Of a stretch of 61,970 nucleotides of DNA, positions 16,059 through 23,594 are shown in pieces; positions within the stretch are counted from its first letter, which is position 1, and each line of letters begins with the position of its first letter. Below the pieces are notes generated by a model. It saw only the letters and a list, made by a program, of their open reading frames with translations. It was not told where the DNA came from and ran no database searches. The position numbers and the translations under genes were made by a program. The DNA is from a virus: IMG/VR virus record IMGVR_UViG_3300046529_000300, positions 1-61,970 of that record. One strand, written 5' to 3'.

Positions 16059-19000
16059 GATCCAAGCCTCAAATTTGTGCTTCGTGTTCCTGCCGTGACC
16101 ATGGGAACGACTTCTCCGCCGTCGAAGGCACGGGCACGAATGGAGTTCTATTCGTTGGCGAAGGCAGCGGGGAACACGAGCAGCGGGACCAGCTACCGTT
16201 CCGTCCCTATGCGCCCAGCGGCGCCGTGCTGGAGCGTTGTCTCCGGAGGATGGCCCTTGACCGGAAGCAGTTCGCGATCACCAACGTTCTACGTTGCTTT
16301 CCTGGGGATGTTGTGGTGGAAGCGACCAACGTACTCAATGCCTTCCGTAGGTGGTATGGGGGAGAACTCATCTGGGTATATACGAACGAAGGCATCCTCT
16401 CCGGTACCCCAAATCACCCTACATTGACCCACCGTGGCTGGGTTCCTCTTGGCCTTATCCAGCAGGGAGACTATCTTGTCCGCAGCTCCATCCCTGAGAG
16501 GATGACCGGCAGTAATCCACACATAGACTGGGATTCTATTCGCCTTGATCACACCTTTAATTTTTTCTCTAACTACGCGAGACGCCGTAGGGTTGTTGGC
16601 GGCAACATGGACTTCCACGGCGATGGGCGCGAGTCCGAGGTCGATATTATAAGCGTCCAAGGGCTCTTGGGGAATGAAGACTATGCCGCGTCGCTTGAGC
16701 ATGTTTCCGAGTTCTCGCTCGAAGCGTCCTACCTGAAAGGAAGTATTGCGCAAGGCTTGAGCACGTGCTTGGGCGGCGCGGAGAGCCTGTTCCGCAGGAA
16801 CCTTTCTACCCCTGACAGCATTGTGTGCAGCTTCGGTAAGAGCGCGTCGTCCGTAGGGTCCAGCTCGCTTGAGCCTGACGCGCATAGCCTCACTACGGCC
16901 TCTCAGTTTTACACCAATACCCAAGAGCCGGTTGCCAGCGGTCTGTGGGCTGATGCCGAATTGTATCGCGAGGCCCTCCAATCCCTCTCCAGCGAGGTAT
17001 CTCTCTGCAAGGTTAGTCAGATCAAACGGAGGAACTTTTCGGGGCATGTATATAATCTCCACACAACAAGTGAATTATATACTGCAAATGGATTCATAGT
17101 ACATAATTGCCGGCCACGGAAGAACTGGCTGGAGGGCGCACCGTGGGAATACTCCGCGATCCGCCAGTGCAGGCCGAATCTGGACGCGGCCATTGCGATG
17201 TACAAGCCGCGGTGCATCGTCGCGCTGGGTGGAGTAGCACTTCGCGAGCTGACCGGAGAGGCTGGAGAGTCGCGGGGGATCACGCATCTGGCGGGATATG
17301 TGATGCCACTAGCGGGGGGCAACGCACTTGGTGAGAGATATCGACAGGAAGCAAGGGAGACCTTGCAGAGGGAGGTGCAACATGACTCTGAAGTATCAGG
17401 AGCCCACGCGATGTCGGCCAGCACAGGCTCAACCGCAATTCCCGTGCTGGCCGACTTCCATCCCTCCTATCTCCGCCGTGGCAAGGCCAGCTATCAGGGA
17501 GTATTCTCCCGCATCATCCAGCGCGCGCTGGGGATCGCATCCGGTCGCGACAGATCCTACGCCTGGGGCATCGACCCAGACGACTCTGCGACGTGGAACA
17601 CTCCAGCCGGGAGGCTGAACTACTGGACGCATCCGACGACCGACCAGGCGAGGTCGGTGCTGCGGTTCTTGCAGGAGAATCCGGGGCTGCCGATCGCGAA
17701 GGACATTGAGACCTCCGAGAGCAGCTCCCTCGACGAGGACGCGAGAGAGGGATTCTCCGACACTGAGGTAAGACTGTTCCAGCTCAGTTATCAGCCTGGA
17801 ACCGGGATCGCTATCCCCTACACGGGGGAGTTCAAGGCAGTGGTGAGGGAGATGTTGCACCTCAGGAACCCATTCTACGGCCACAACTGGGATAACTTCG
17901 ATCACAAGGTATTGCGTGCGTGTGCTGCACGAGAGGGATGGAAATATGCTCCGTCTGTTAGAGTGTTTGATACTCTTGACATGTTTCATCACTGGCAGCC
18001 TGACCTGCCTGCTCATTTGCAGTTTTGTTCCTCATTCATTAATTTCCCCTTTCCATGGAAGCACCTTGCGAATACTAATATTGAGTTCTATGGTATTTGC
18101 GATGTTGATGCCGACTTACGACTTGGTACATTTCTTGAGAAAGCACTCAAGAAAGACAACCTCTGGGGCGAGGGTGACTCGTACTCTCTGACCACCGGCT
18201 ACACCGGGCAGGAGCGGGAAGTCCGGCCCGTGTTAGCAGCGATGGAGGACCGGGGGGTGCCGATTGACGATGCTCGGCGGCTGGAACTCAATGACGAATT
18301 CGAGAAAGCACAGTTGGAACTGGGAGAGGAATTAGACAGGAGGTTTCCCGATGAATGTCGTAGTTTACATCCGAAAGAAGGATATAAGAAGGTTCCCAAA
18401 GACTGTGATGGTCTTGTACTTCTTGGGTTCGATATTGCTTCTGTGGATGACGGGGGGGATCCTGTGGCCAAGCGTGTGGATCGTTGGGTTCGTCGCGAGT
18501 GTTTCGCTCCTAACTCCTCGCAGCAGCTCCTCCGATACATGAAAATCAAGGGCCATCGCGTCCCCAAGTCCAAGATCGAAGACGAAGACGGCAATCAGAA
18601 AGACACCACCGCTGCGAAGGAACTCCAGCGCCTGGCGGTCAAGACCGATGACGATTTCTACCTGAAGGTGATCGAGTACCGCGGGCTGACCAAACTCCGT
18701 GGCACCTACGTGGACGGGTTCCGTCCGGGTGCAGATGGTCGCGTCCACACCACCTTCACCTTCCAGACGGCGATTGCTCAGCTCTCGGCGAGGAACCCGA
18801 ATACGACGAATTTCCCTAAGTTGAAGCCCACTCCGAAGCTGGCCAAGGCACTCCGCGGCATGATCTGCGCGGACGATGGGCATGTCATCGCGGAGGTGGA
18901 TTTCAAGTCCTGCCATGTGATCACGCTGGGGCTGCTGGCTGGGGACGCTAATTATACGCGGCTAGGGAGATTAGATATTCATAGTGCGGTGGCCGGGCAC

Positions 19001-19840
19001 TTCCTCGGCCACTGGGACCTCAATCAGATAATCAAGGAGACGGACGATGAACTCATGCAAAGGTTTAGATGGCTCAAGAGTGATGCGGAGAGGAAGCGGG
19101 TCAGAGATGATCAAGCTAAGCACGGAATCCTTGGCATTGGAAATGGCCTTCGCGCCAAGGGACTCTACGAGCGTTATATGGAAAGTTTCCCTTCCCGCCA
19201 ATGTCCAGCTTGTGACAATGGTAAGGTACATGGTATCCGCGGACTGAAGAATTGTCCGACGTGTAAGGGCACTGCTAAACAGAGCGGCCTCCAGATAGCT
19301 GAAGCCGTGCTGGCCACCTGCGAACAACTCTTCCCGCGCGTGTTCGAGTACCAGGAACTCCAGCGCAAGGAAGCCCACGAGACGCAGCGACTCCGCACCC
19401 CGTTCGGCCATCTGCGGAGATTCTATGAGGTCTATCGCTGGGACGGTCGCAAGGGCTGCTGGAGTCACGGCGATCAAGCCGAGGAGGCAGTAGCGTATCG
19501 CCTGGCGAACACCGCGCACGCGCACATGCGGGAGGTGATGAAAGATTTGGCTAAGTTGGGACTAGATGCTAAGTACAATCTTTTCAATATGGTGCATGAT
19601 TCCCTCATGGCAATGCCGAGGGAAGACATGCTGGCCGATTTCGTCCGCGAGGTGATCCCGGTGATGACCGCTCCATCGAAGGTGATGCCGGGACTATGGC
19701 TGGGCGTGGAGGCCAGCTACGGCAGGCGATGGAATTCGATGAAGGATTTGGAAATCCCGCTGGAGATGTTGACACCCCCGACTACAATGGCCACAGCAGC
19801 AACTCTGGAGACGCCTTGCCCTGCAAGCATGAGCACGTAA
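16055..19840 (+). CDS. Uracil-DNA glycosylase/PolA fusion precursor containing an intein
   Basis: 1261-aa precursor; 990 aa after splicing. Residues 1-80 and 352-490 form a family-4-type uracil-DNA glycosylase: CxxC at C8/C11, GEGSGEHE (36-42), TNVLR-CRPRKNW across the intein, C372, and HPSYLRRG. Next a DEDDy exonuclease: DIET (D550/E552), GHNWDNFDHK, YGICDVDADLRL. Then a family A polymerase: motif A EVDFKS (D949), motif B with K1022 and Leu at the 762-equivalent, motif C MVHDSL (D1182). CPAC/CPTC cysteines (1050-1070) form a zinc-ribbon insertion between motifs B and C. It would replicate phage DNA and remove or sense uracil. It is the last gene of the replication operon. Confidence 0.93.
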   Translation: MRSKPQICASCSCRDHGNDFSAVEGTGTNGVLFVGEGSGEHEQRDQLPFRPYAPSGAVLERCLRRMALDRKQFAITNVLRCFPGDVVVEATNVLNAFRRWYGGELIWVYTNEGILSGTPNHPTLTHRGWVPLGLIQQGDYLVRSSIPERMTGSNPHIDWDSIRLDHTFNFFSNYARRRRVVGGNMDFHGDGRESEVDIISVQGLLGNEDYAASLEHVSEFSLEASYLKGSIAQGLSTCLGGAESLFRRNLSTPDSIVCSFGKSASSVGSSSLEPDAHSLTTASQFYTNTQEPVASGLWADAELYREALQSLSSEVSLCKVSQIKRRNFSGHVYNLHTTSELYTANGFIVHNCRPRKNWLEGAPWEYSAIRQCRPNLDAAIAMYKPRCIVALGGVALRELTGEAGESRGITHLAGYVMPLAGGNALGERYRQEARETLQREVQHDSEVSGAHAMSASTGSTAIPVLADFHPSYLRRGKASYQGVFSRIIQRALGIASGRDRSYAWGIDPDDSATWNTPAGRLNYWTHPTTDQARSVLRFLQENPGLPIAKDIETSESSSLDEDAREGFSDTEVRLFQLSYQPGTGIAIPYTGEFKAVVREMLHLRNPFYGHNWDNFDHKVLRACAAREGWKYAPSVRVFDTLDMFHHWQPDLPAHLQFCSSFINFPFPWKHLANTNIEFYGICDVDADLRLGTFLEKALKKDNLWGEGDSYSLTTGYTGQEREVRPVLAAMEDRGVPIDDARRLELNDEFEKAQLELGEELDRRFPDECRSLHPKEGYKKVPKDCDGLVLLGFDIASVDDGGDPVAKRVDRWVRRECFAPNSSQQLLRYMKIKGHRVPKSKIEDEDGNQKDTTAAKELQRLAVKTDDDFYLKVIEYRGLTKLRGTYVDGFRPGADGRVHTTFTFQTAIAQLSARNPNTTNFPKLKPTPKLAKALRGMICADDGHVIAEVDFKSCHVITLGLLAGDANYTRLGRLDIHSAVAGHFLGHWDLNQIIKETDDELMQRFRWLKSDAERKRVRDDQAKHGILGIGNGLRAKGLYERYMESFPSRQCPACDNGKVHGIRGLKNCPTCKGTAKQSGLQIAEAVLATCEQLFPRVFEYQELQRKEAHETQRLRTPFGHLRRFYEVYRWDGRKGCWSHGDQAEEAVAYRLANTAHAHMREVMKDLAKLGLDAKYNLFNMVHDSLMAMPREDMLADFVREVIPVMTAPSKVMPGLWLGVEASYGRRWNSMKDLEIPLEMLTPPTTMATAATLETPCPASMST
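16289..17047 (-). CDS. Vsr/EDxHD-like homing endonuclease, antisense within the intein
   Basis: 252 aa. N-terminal helix-turn-helix (NLAERYLAGEGLEGLAIQFGISPQTAGNRL, given in part; residues 12-41), a basic linker, then a restriction-endonuclease-like core: FERELGNMLKRRGIVF (Glu110/112), YNIDLGLAPIAVEVHV (Asp136, Glu145, His147) and KANRIPVYVWI. This is the Vsr/DUF559-like fold used by EDxHD homing endonucleases. ATG 17047 has GGAG 9 bases upstream, and TATAAT lies at 17079-17074. The gene covers the intein almost exactly, its stop falling 6 bases into the extein. Codons are in register with the sense frame, so each strand must avoid TTA, CTA and TCA. Confidence 0.75.
   Translation of the reverse strand: MPRKVPPFDLTNLAERYLAGEGLEGLAIQFGISPQTAGNRLLGIGVKLRGRSEAMRVRLKRAGPYGRRALTEAAHNAVRGRKVPAEQALRAAQARAQALRNTSFQVGRFERELGNMLKRRGIVFIPQEPLDAYNIDLGLAPIAVEVHVAANNPTASRVVREKIKGVIKANRIPVYVWITAGHPLRDGAADKIVSLLDKAKRNPATVGQCRVIWGTGEDAFVRIYPDEFSPIPPTEGIEYVGRFHHNIPRKAT
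16295..17107 (+). other. Intein in the glycosylase domain (271 aa)
   Basis: Residues 81-351 of the fusion. Block A is CFPGDVVVEA; block B GTPNHPTLT; blocks F/G GHVYNLHT...NGFIVHN, followed by Cys352. Cys1, the block B His, the terminal HN and the Cys+1 are all present, so class 1 splicing should work. Ligation gives NVLR-CRPRKNW, matching the conserved CRP motif of family 4 glycosylases. Between blocks B and F the sense frame is Ser-rich without LAGLIDADG or HNH; that stretch is the antisense of the endonuclease gene. Confidence 0.92.
17074..17079 (-). promoter_or_regulatory. Consensus -10 box for the antisense endonuclease
   Basis: TATAAT on the minus strand, 27 bases before the endonuclease ATG. 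The hexamer 17 bases further upstream (GTACTA) matches the -35 consensus poorly. Transcription would begin near 17067, leaving a leader of about 20 bases that contains the GGAG binding site. It lies inside DNA encoding the intein's C-terminal splicing blocks. Confidence 0.5.
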
Positions 19841-19980
19841 CCTGGCCGCAGTCCGGCTGGCAAAGATGCCTCGATTGCGCAGCACGGCGGGAGTACTTAG
19901 ACATCGGGGTCGAACCTGGGAGATGGATCACTGAACCGGAGGTAGTGCATGGATCTGATAACGCAACTGAAGCGGGATGA
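19729..19980 (+). CDS. Small zinc-binding hypothetical protein
   Basis: C-terminal CKHEHVTWPQSGWQRCLDC resembles small phage proteins with a CxHxHVTWP...CLxC zinc knuckle. The start is uncertain: ATG 19729 is used here (ATG 19696 also possible), both deep inside the end of the polymerase gene and without a strong binding site. The last 32 bases overlap the lysozyme start. Function unknown. Confidence 0.5.
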   Translation: MEFDEGFGNPAGDVDTPDYNGHSSNSGDALPCKHEHVTWPQSGWQRCLDCAARREYLDIGVEPGRWITEPEVVHGSDNATEAG

Positions 19981-20377
19981 ACGGCTGAGGCTGAAGCCTT
20001 ATAACGACACGGTTGGCAAGCTCACGATTGGATATGGTCGTGATCTTGAAGACGATGGCATAAGTCCTGCGGAAGCAGATGTCATGTTGGAAGATGATAT
20101 TGCCATCGTGAGGGCAGACTTGGACAAGTATCTCCCTTGGGCACGGCAACTGGACGACGCTCGCTATGGAGTGCTGATGAACATGGCATTCAACATGGGG
20201 ATTGGAGACGCCACTAAGGGAACCGGATTGATGGGATTCAAGCATACGCTGGCGATGGTTCAGACGGGAGACTACAACGGCGCAGCGGCTGCGATGCTGC
20301 AATCCAAATGGGCGGGACAGGTAGGCGCACGGGCGACGCGACTGGCCACGCAGATGCGCACAGGAGAATGGCAATGA
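19949..20377 (+). CDS. GH24 phage lysozyme (endolysin)
   Basis: 142 aa. The T4-lysozyme-type catalytic triad is exact: Glu11 (KRDE), Asp20 (PYND) and Thr26 (GKLT), followed by IGYGRDL. NMAFNMGIG and the C-terminal RATRLATQMRTGEW fit the family. It cleaves the MurNAc-GlcNAc bond of peptidoglycan. There is no signal peptide, so a holin should release it; candidates are the next gene or the two-span protein at 42689. GGAGGTAGTGC precedes the ATG. Confidence 0.95.
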   Translation: MDLITQLKRDERLRLKPYNDTVGKLTIGYGRDLEDDGISPAEADVMLEDDIAIVRADLDKYLPWARQLDDARYGVLMNMAFNMGIGDATKGTGLMGFKHTLAMVQTGDYNGAAAAMLQSKWAGQVGARATRLATQMRTGEWQ

Positions 20378-20649
20378 CCCCTGCCACCCGCGGCTTCCTC
20401 GTCGCCGTGGCCAAGAACGCTATCAACGCAGTGATCACCAACGCCGCGCTGATCACTGCGATCCACGACCAGTTCAACCTCTCGACGGCGAACGGCTGGA
20501 TTCACATCGCCAAGCTCACCGGGAGCGTGATCCTGGCGCGGGAGATTGTCGTCTGGGGGCCGAAGGTGTTGGCCTGGTCACAGTCCTCGGACAGTACGGA
20601 AGTTCCTAATGACAAATCGAATGACAAATCGAAGGAGATGAAAGCATGA
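20374..20649 (+). CDS. 91-aa lysis-region hypothetical protein
   Basis: ATG 20374 overlaps the lysozyme stop. MTPATRGFLVAVAKNAINAVITNAALITAIHDQFN has a moderately hydrophobic helix, and a second follows (WIHIAKLTGSVILAREIVVWG); the tail is polar and Lys-rich. Position between lysozyme and lipoprotein suggests a holin or antiholin, but neither helix is convincingly membrane-spanning. Confidence 0.5.
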   Translation: MTPATRGFLVAVAKNAINAVITNAALITAIHDQFNLSTANGWIHIAKLTGSVILAREIVVWGPKVLAWSQSSDSTEVPNDKSNDKSKEMKA

Positions 20650-21134
20650 TTCAACGCAAGCACATACTGACCCTGATGCTGCTGCTGGTGGGCCTAGCCG
20701 GACTGGCCACCAGCTGCTATCACACAACCACGAGTCCTACTACTCCACCGCCGAGTCCAGCAGTGGTCACAGCTGCCACCCTGCTGGACGCATCGAACAC
20801 CTGCGTCACGATTGAAGACTCGCTCACCGCGGCCAACCATGCCATCGACCAGCTGAAGGCGACTGACCCGGAGTACTATGCCAAACTCGATCCGCTGATC
20901 AAGAAGATATCCAGGGCCAACACGGTCGCGGCGGAGAAGATCAAACTGGCCAAGGATACCGGGGCGACGGATTGGAAACCTGCCCTATTGGCAGTCGCGG
21001 CATCGGTGAATATCTCAGACCTCACCGCCGGCGGAATCAAGAACCCTACGTCACAGACGATTGCCACAGCGGCACTGGCATCACTCGTGGCGATCCTCAA
21101 CACGATTAACCAGAACTTCGGAGGTGTGAAATGA
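20646..21134 (+). CDS. Lipoprotein, possible outer-membrane spanin subunit
   Basis: 162 aa. Signal peptide ILTLMLLLVGLAGLATSC with a lipobox-like end (cleavage before Cys24), then a Thr/Ser/Pro-rich linker and a helical domain. An acylated cysteine after a Pro/Ser/Thr linker next to a lysozyme is typical of Gram-negative phage o-spanins, though this one is long. No i-spanin is embedded. The lipoprotein call is good; the spanin role is inferred. Confidence 0.6.
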   Translation: MIQRKHILTLMLLLVGLAGLATSCYHTTTSPTTPPPSPAVVTAATLLDASNTCVTIEDSLTAANHAIDQLKATDPEYYAKLDPLIKKISRANTVAAEKIKLAKDTGATDWKPALLAVAASVNISDLTAGGIKNPTSQTIATAALASLVAILNTINQNFGGVK

Positions 21135-21334
21135 ACGAGGCCCTTGTTATCGCTCTGATTCAGCTGGGAGCGCAGTTCACTCCTGTGGTGGTGAAGGACG
21201 TTGCAGCTCTGATACATGGAAATCCCAAGACGGCGGGAGAGTCCGACGCGGATTACATCGCACGGCTGGGCCGGCAGATCGACCAGAACACTGCGAACGT
21301 GGAAGCGCAGGACGCGGAGATTCAGAAGCCGTAG
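21131..21334 (+). CDS. 67-aa hypothetical protein
   Basis: Coupled by ATGA to the lipoprotein gene. MNEALVIALIQLGAQFTPVVVKDVAALIHG is mildly hydrophobic; the rest (RLGRQIDQNTANVEAQDAEIQK) is a likely coiled coil. It could be a lysis accessory. No family recognised. Confidence 0.5.
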   Translation: MNEALVIALIQLGAQFTPVVVKDVAALIHGNPKTAGESDADYIARLGRQIDQNTANVEAQDAEIQKP

Positions 21335-21400
21335 TCGCGGTACATGGGGCTGGCGCAGGCTGGCCCCGGCAGTTCACTGAAGGGTAGAGAGGGATTAATT

Positions 21401-21640
21401 ATGGGAGTTGGAGTAGGACAACCAATCAGTAGATATCAAAGTAATGATACGAATACCGAGCCAGATATGATTGGCAACACATTGGAAGCCCAGGACGGTC
21501 ATCTTTACTTCTCCACGCGTGCCGGGAGGCATCCCATCCGCGTGATGGCCACCACCAAGACCATCCGCGTGGGCTGCACCACGCTCACCCGTGAGGCTTG
21601 GGAACTCCTGAAGCGCAAGGTGGATGGAGAACGTCAATGA
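21401..21640 (+). CDS. 79-aa hypothetical protein
   Basis: ATG 21401 follows AGAGGG. LEAQDGHLYFSTRAGRHPIRVMATTKTIRVGCTTLTREAWELLKRKV reads as beta strands then a helix. Its stop overlaps the glycosyltransferase ATG, so it leads the glycan operon. Function unknown. Confidence 0.5.
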   Translation: MGVGVGQPISRYQSNDTNTEPDMIGNTLEAQDGHLYFSTRAGRHPIRVMATTKTIRVGCTTLTREAWELLKRKVDGERQ

Positions 21641-22845
21641 ACAACCGACCGATACCGATCCTGATCCTCGGCGACTCCCCCGACATGGCAGGAGGGCTCT
21701 CGCGCATCACCCGCGACATCGCTGGACAGCTCTCGCGTAATCCCAGGTTCCGAGTAGCCACGCTCGGACGCGGCGCCGTGGGCTCGCTCCGCCTGCCGTT
21801 CATGCAATATTGCATACGCAACCTGCCGGGTAACATGTGGGGCGAGGCTGACCTCCCCAAGGTGTGGCAAGACTTCGCCGGGAAGGAGCGCGGAATCATG
21901 TTCACCATCTGGGACCCGACGCGCACGCTCTGGCTATCACACCCGGAACTCCTGCGAGATACCTTCCCCGAGACGGCGCAGTTCATTCACGAGGGCCACT
22001 TCGATCTCTGGGGATATGTGACGCTCGACGCGACTGGGCCCAGCGATAAGGTCTCGGCCATCGTCGCGGATTCACTCCGCGGATACCGGAGACTGCTGGC
22101 CTATACGAAATGGGCGGAGGGCGTGATCCGGCGGTCGCTGGGGGACGAAGCCTGCAACCAGCGGAACCTGACGTGGCTCCCGCATGGACTCGATCTTCCG
22201 CGCTGGCCGATGCGGGATCGCGACGCCGCGAAGGCGAGGCTATATCCGTTCCTGCATGAGGGACAGAAGCTGGTCGGAGCTATTGGGACGAATCAACCGA
22301 GGAAGGACTGGGGGCTGGTGGCGAGTGTGTGCCAGCAGCTCAGTGCGAGGAACAGGGAGTTGAAATTCTGGTGGCACACCGACCTCCTGGAGCGGAGCTG
22401 GTCGATCCCCGCGTTGTTGCATGACTTCGGGCTGGCTGGGGTGACACAGGTGACGCTGGAACTGTCGCAGGAGGAGCTGTCGTGGCGATACACAGCGAGC
22501 GACCTGACGCTACACCCCGGACTGGGAGAGGGATTCGGGTATCCGATCTTCGAGTCGCTGGCGAGTGGGACGCCGGTGCTGCACGGCGCATATGGTGGTG
22601 GTTATGACGTGCTGCTTCAGACCAATCACGACGAAGACGTAGGCATGCCTCAGCCTGTAGGTTGGAGACTAGAGGGCCTGCATAATCAGGTCAGGCCAGT
22701 ATTTGATCCCACTGACTGGGCACATAAAGCCGAACTTGTGCTGGGGTTTGATGTTAGCCATGATAGCGTGCGTGCCAGCATCGCGCATCTCTCGTGGGAC
22801 GGTCTCTGGCCGATGTTCGAGCGGTGGTTCGAGGAGGGACTGTGA
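21637..22845 (+). CDS. GT4-type (GT-B fold) glycosyltransferase
   Basis: 402 aa. Starts NRPIPILILGDSPDMAGGLSR (given in part), a GT-B N-terminal strand and loop. The donor-binding C-terminal domain shows AIGTNQPRKDW (about 210) and LTLHPGLGEGFGYPIFESLASGTPVL (about 290-315), the GEGFGxxxxE signature of family 4. It would transfer a sugar from a nucleotide donor; acceptor unknown. First gene of an 11-gene overlapping cluster. Confidence 0.88.
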   Translation: MNNRPIPILILGDSPDMAGGLSRITRDIAGQLSRNPRFRVATLGRGAVGSLRLPFMQYCIRNLPGNMWGEADLPKVWQDFAGKERGIMFTIWDPTRTLWLSHPELLRDTFPETAQFIHEGHFDLWGYVTLDATGPSDKVSAIVADSLRGYRRLLAYTKWAEGVIRRSLGDEACNQRNLTWLPHGLDLPRWPMRDRDAAKARLYPFLHEGQKLVGAIGTNQPRKDWGLVASVCQQLSARNRELKFWWHTDLLERSWSIPALLHDFGLAGVTQVTLELSQEELSWRYTASDLTLHPGLGEGFGYPIFESLASGTPVLHGAYGGGYDVLLQTNHDEDVGMPQPVGWRLEGLHNQVRPVFDPTDWAHKAELVLGFDVSHDSVRASIAHLSWDGLWPMFERWFEEGL

Positions 22846-23594
22846 CGACTCCACGACTGGCGATTACGACTGCGGTGCTGGAACAACCTAATGGTGGTCA
22901 CGGTGATTTGGTTTGCCGCTGTATTGAATCATGGTCAAGTACTCACATGGGAGAATATGAATGTGTAATTAGATATAACACTCCCGACGACAACCTCGGA
23001 GTGACCGGCTCCCTCCAGTGGCTCTACGAACACACCACCGCTCCGGTGATTGCATTCCTGCACTCTGACTTGGAAATCTTCGAGCCGGGCTGGGACGCTC
23101 GTGTGCTGAAGGAGTTCGACGACCCCAAAGTAGGACTTGTGGGATTCGGAGGAGGACTACAACATGGATCGACTGATATCTATAAAATCCCTTATGCTCT
23201 GGGCCAGCTTGCTCGGTTTGACTATCGCTCTAATACTACTGATGCTGAACAGCATGGAGAGCGGTTTGTGGAATCATGTGAGGTGGCTGTACTTGATGGC
23301 TTCGCTCTCATTCTCCGGCGTGAGTTACTGGATCGCGTTGGCGGATGGCCAGTTAAGGAGCTACCGTTCCATTGCTATGACTACTGGGCAGCAATCGCCA
23401 CCCACAAGCTCGGCTACTCTGTGCGCCTCGTTGGGATTAAGTGCCAACATTGGGGCGGGAGTACCAGTACAACCCCCGAAGCCCAAGCCTACTGGGAACG
23501 TAGTCTGAACAAGACAGACGCACAAATTCACGAGGAATCTCATCGCTTTATGTATGACTATGCGAGAGGTTATCTACCTTGGAGGATAAAATGA
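22842..23594 (+). CDS. GT2-like (GT-A fold) glycosyltransferase
   Basis: 250 aa from GTG 22842, overlapping the preceding stop. AITTAVLEQPNGGHGDLVCRC, then PVIAFLHSDLEIFEPGWD with a DxD-like SDLEI, and a later GFALILRRELLDRVGGW, the layout of family 2 transferases. Its C-terminal HWGGSTSTTPEAQAYW is also typical. Substrates unknown. Confidence 0.78.
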   Translation: MTTPRLAITTAVLEQPNGGHGDLVCRCIESWSSTHMGEYECVIRYNTPDDNLGVTGSLQWLYEHTTAPVIAFLHSDLEIFEPGWDARVLKEFDDPKVGLVGFGGGLQHGSTDIYKIPYALGQLARFDYRSNTTDAEQHGERFVESCEVAVLDGFALILRRELLDRVGGWPVKELPFHCYDYWAAIATHKLGYSVRLVGIKCQHWGGSTSTTPEAQAYWERSLNKTDAQIHEESHRFMYDYARGYLPWRIK

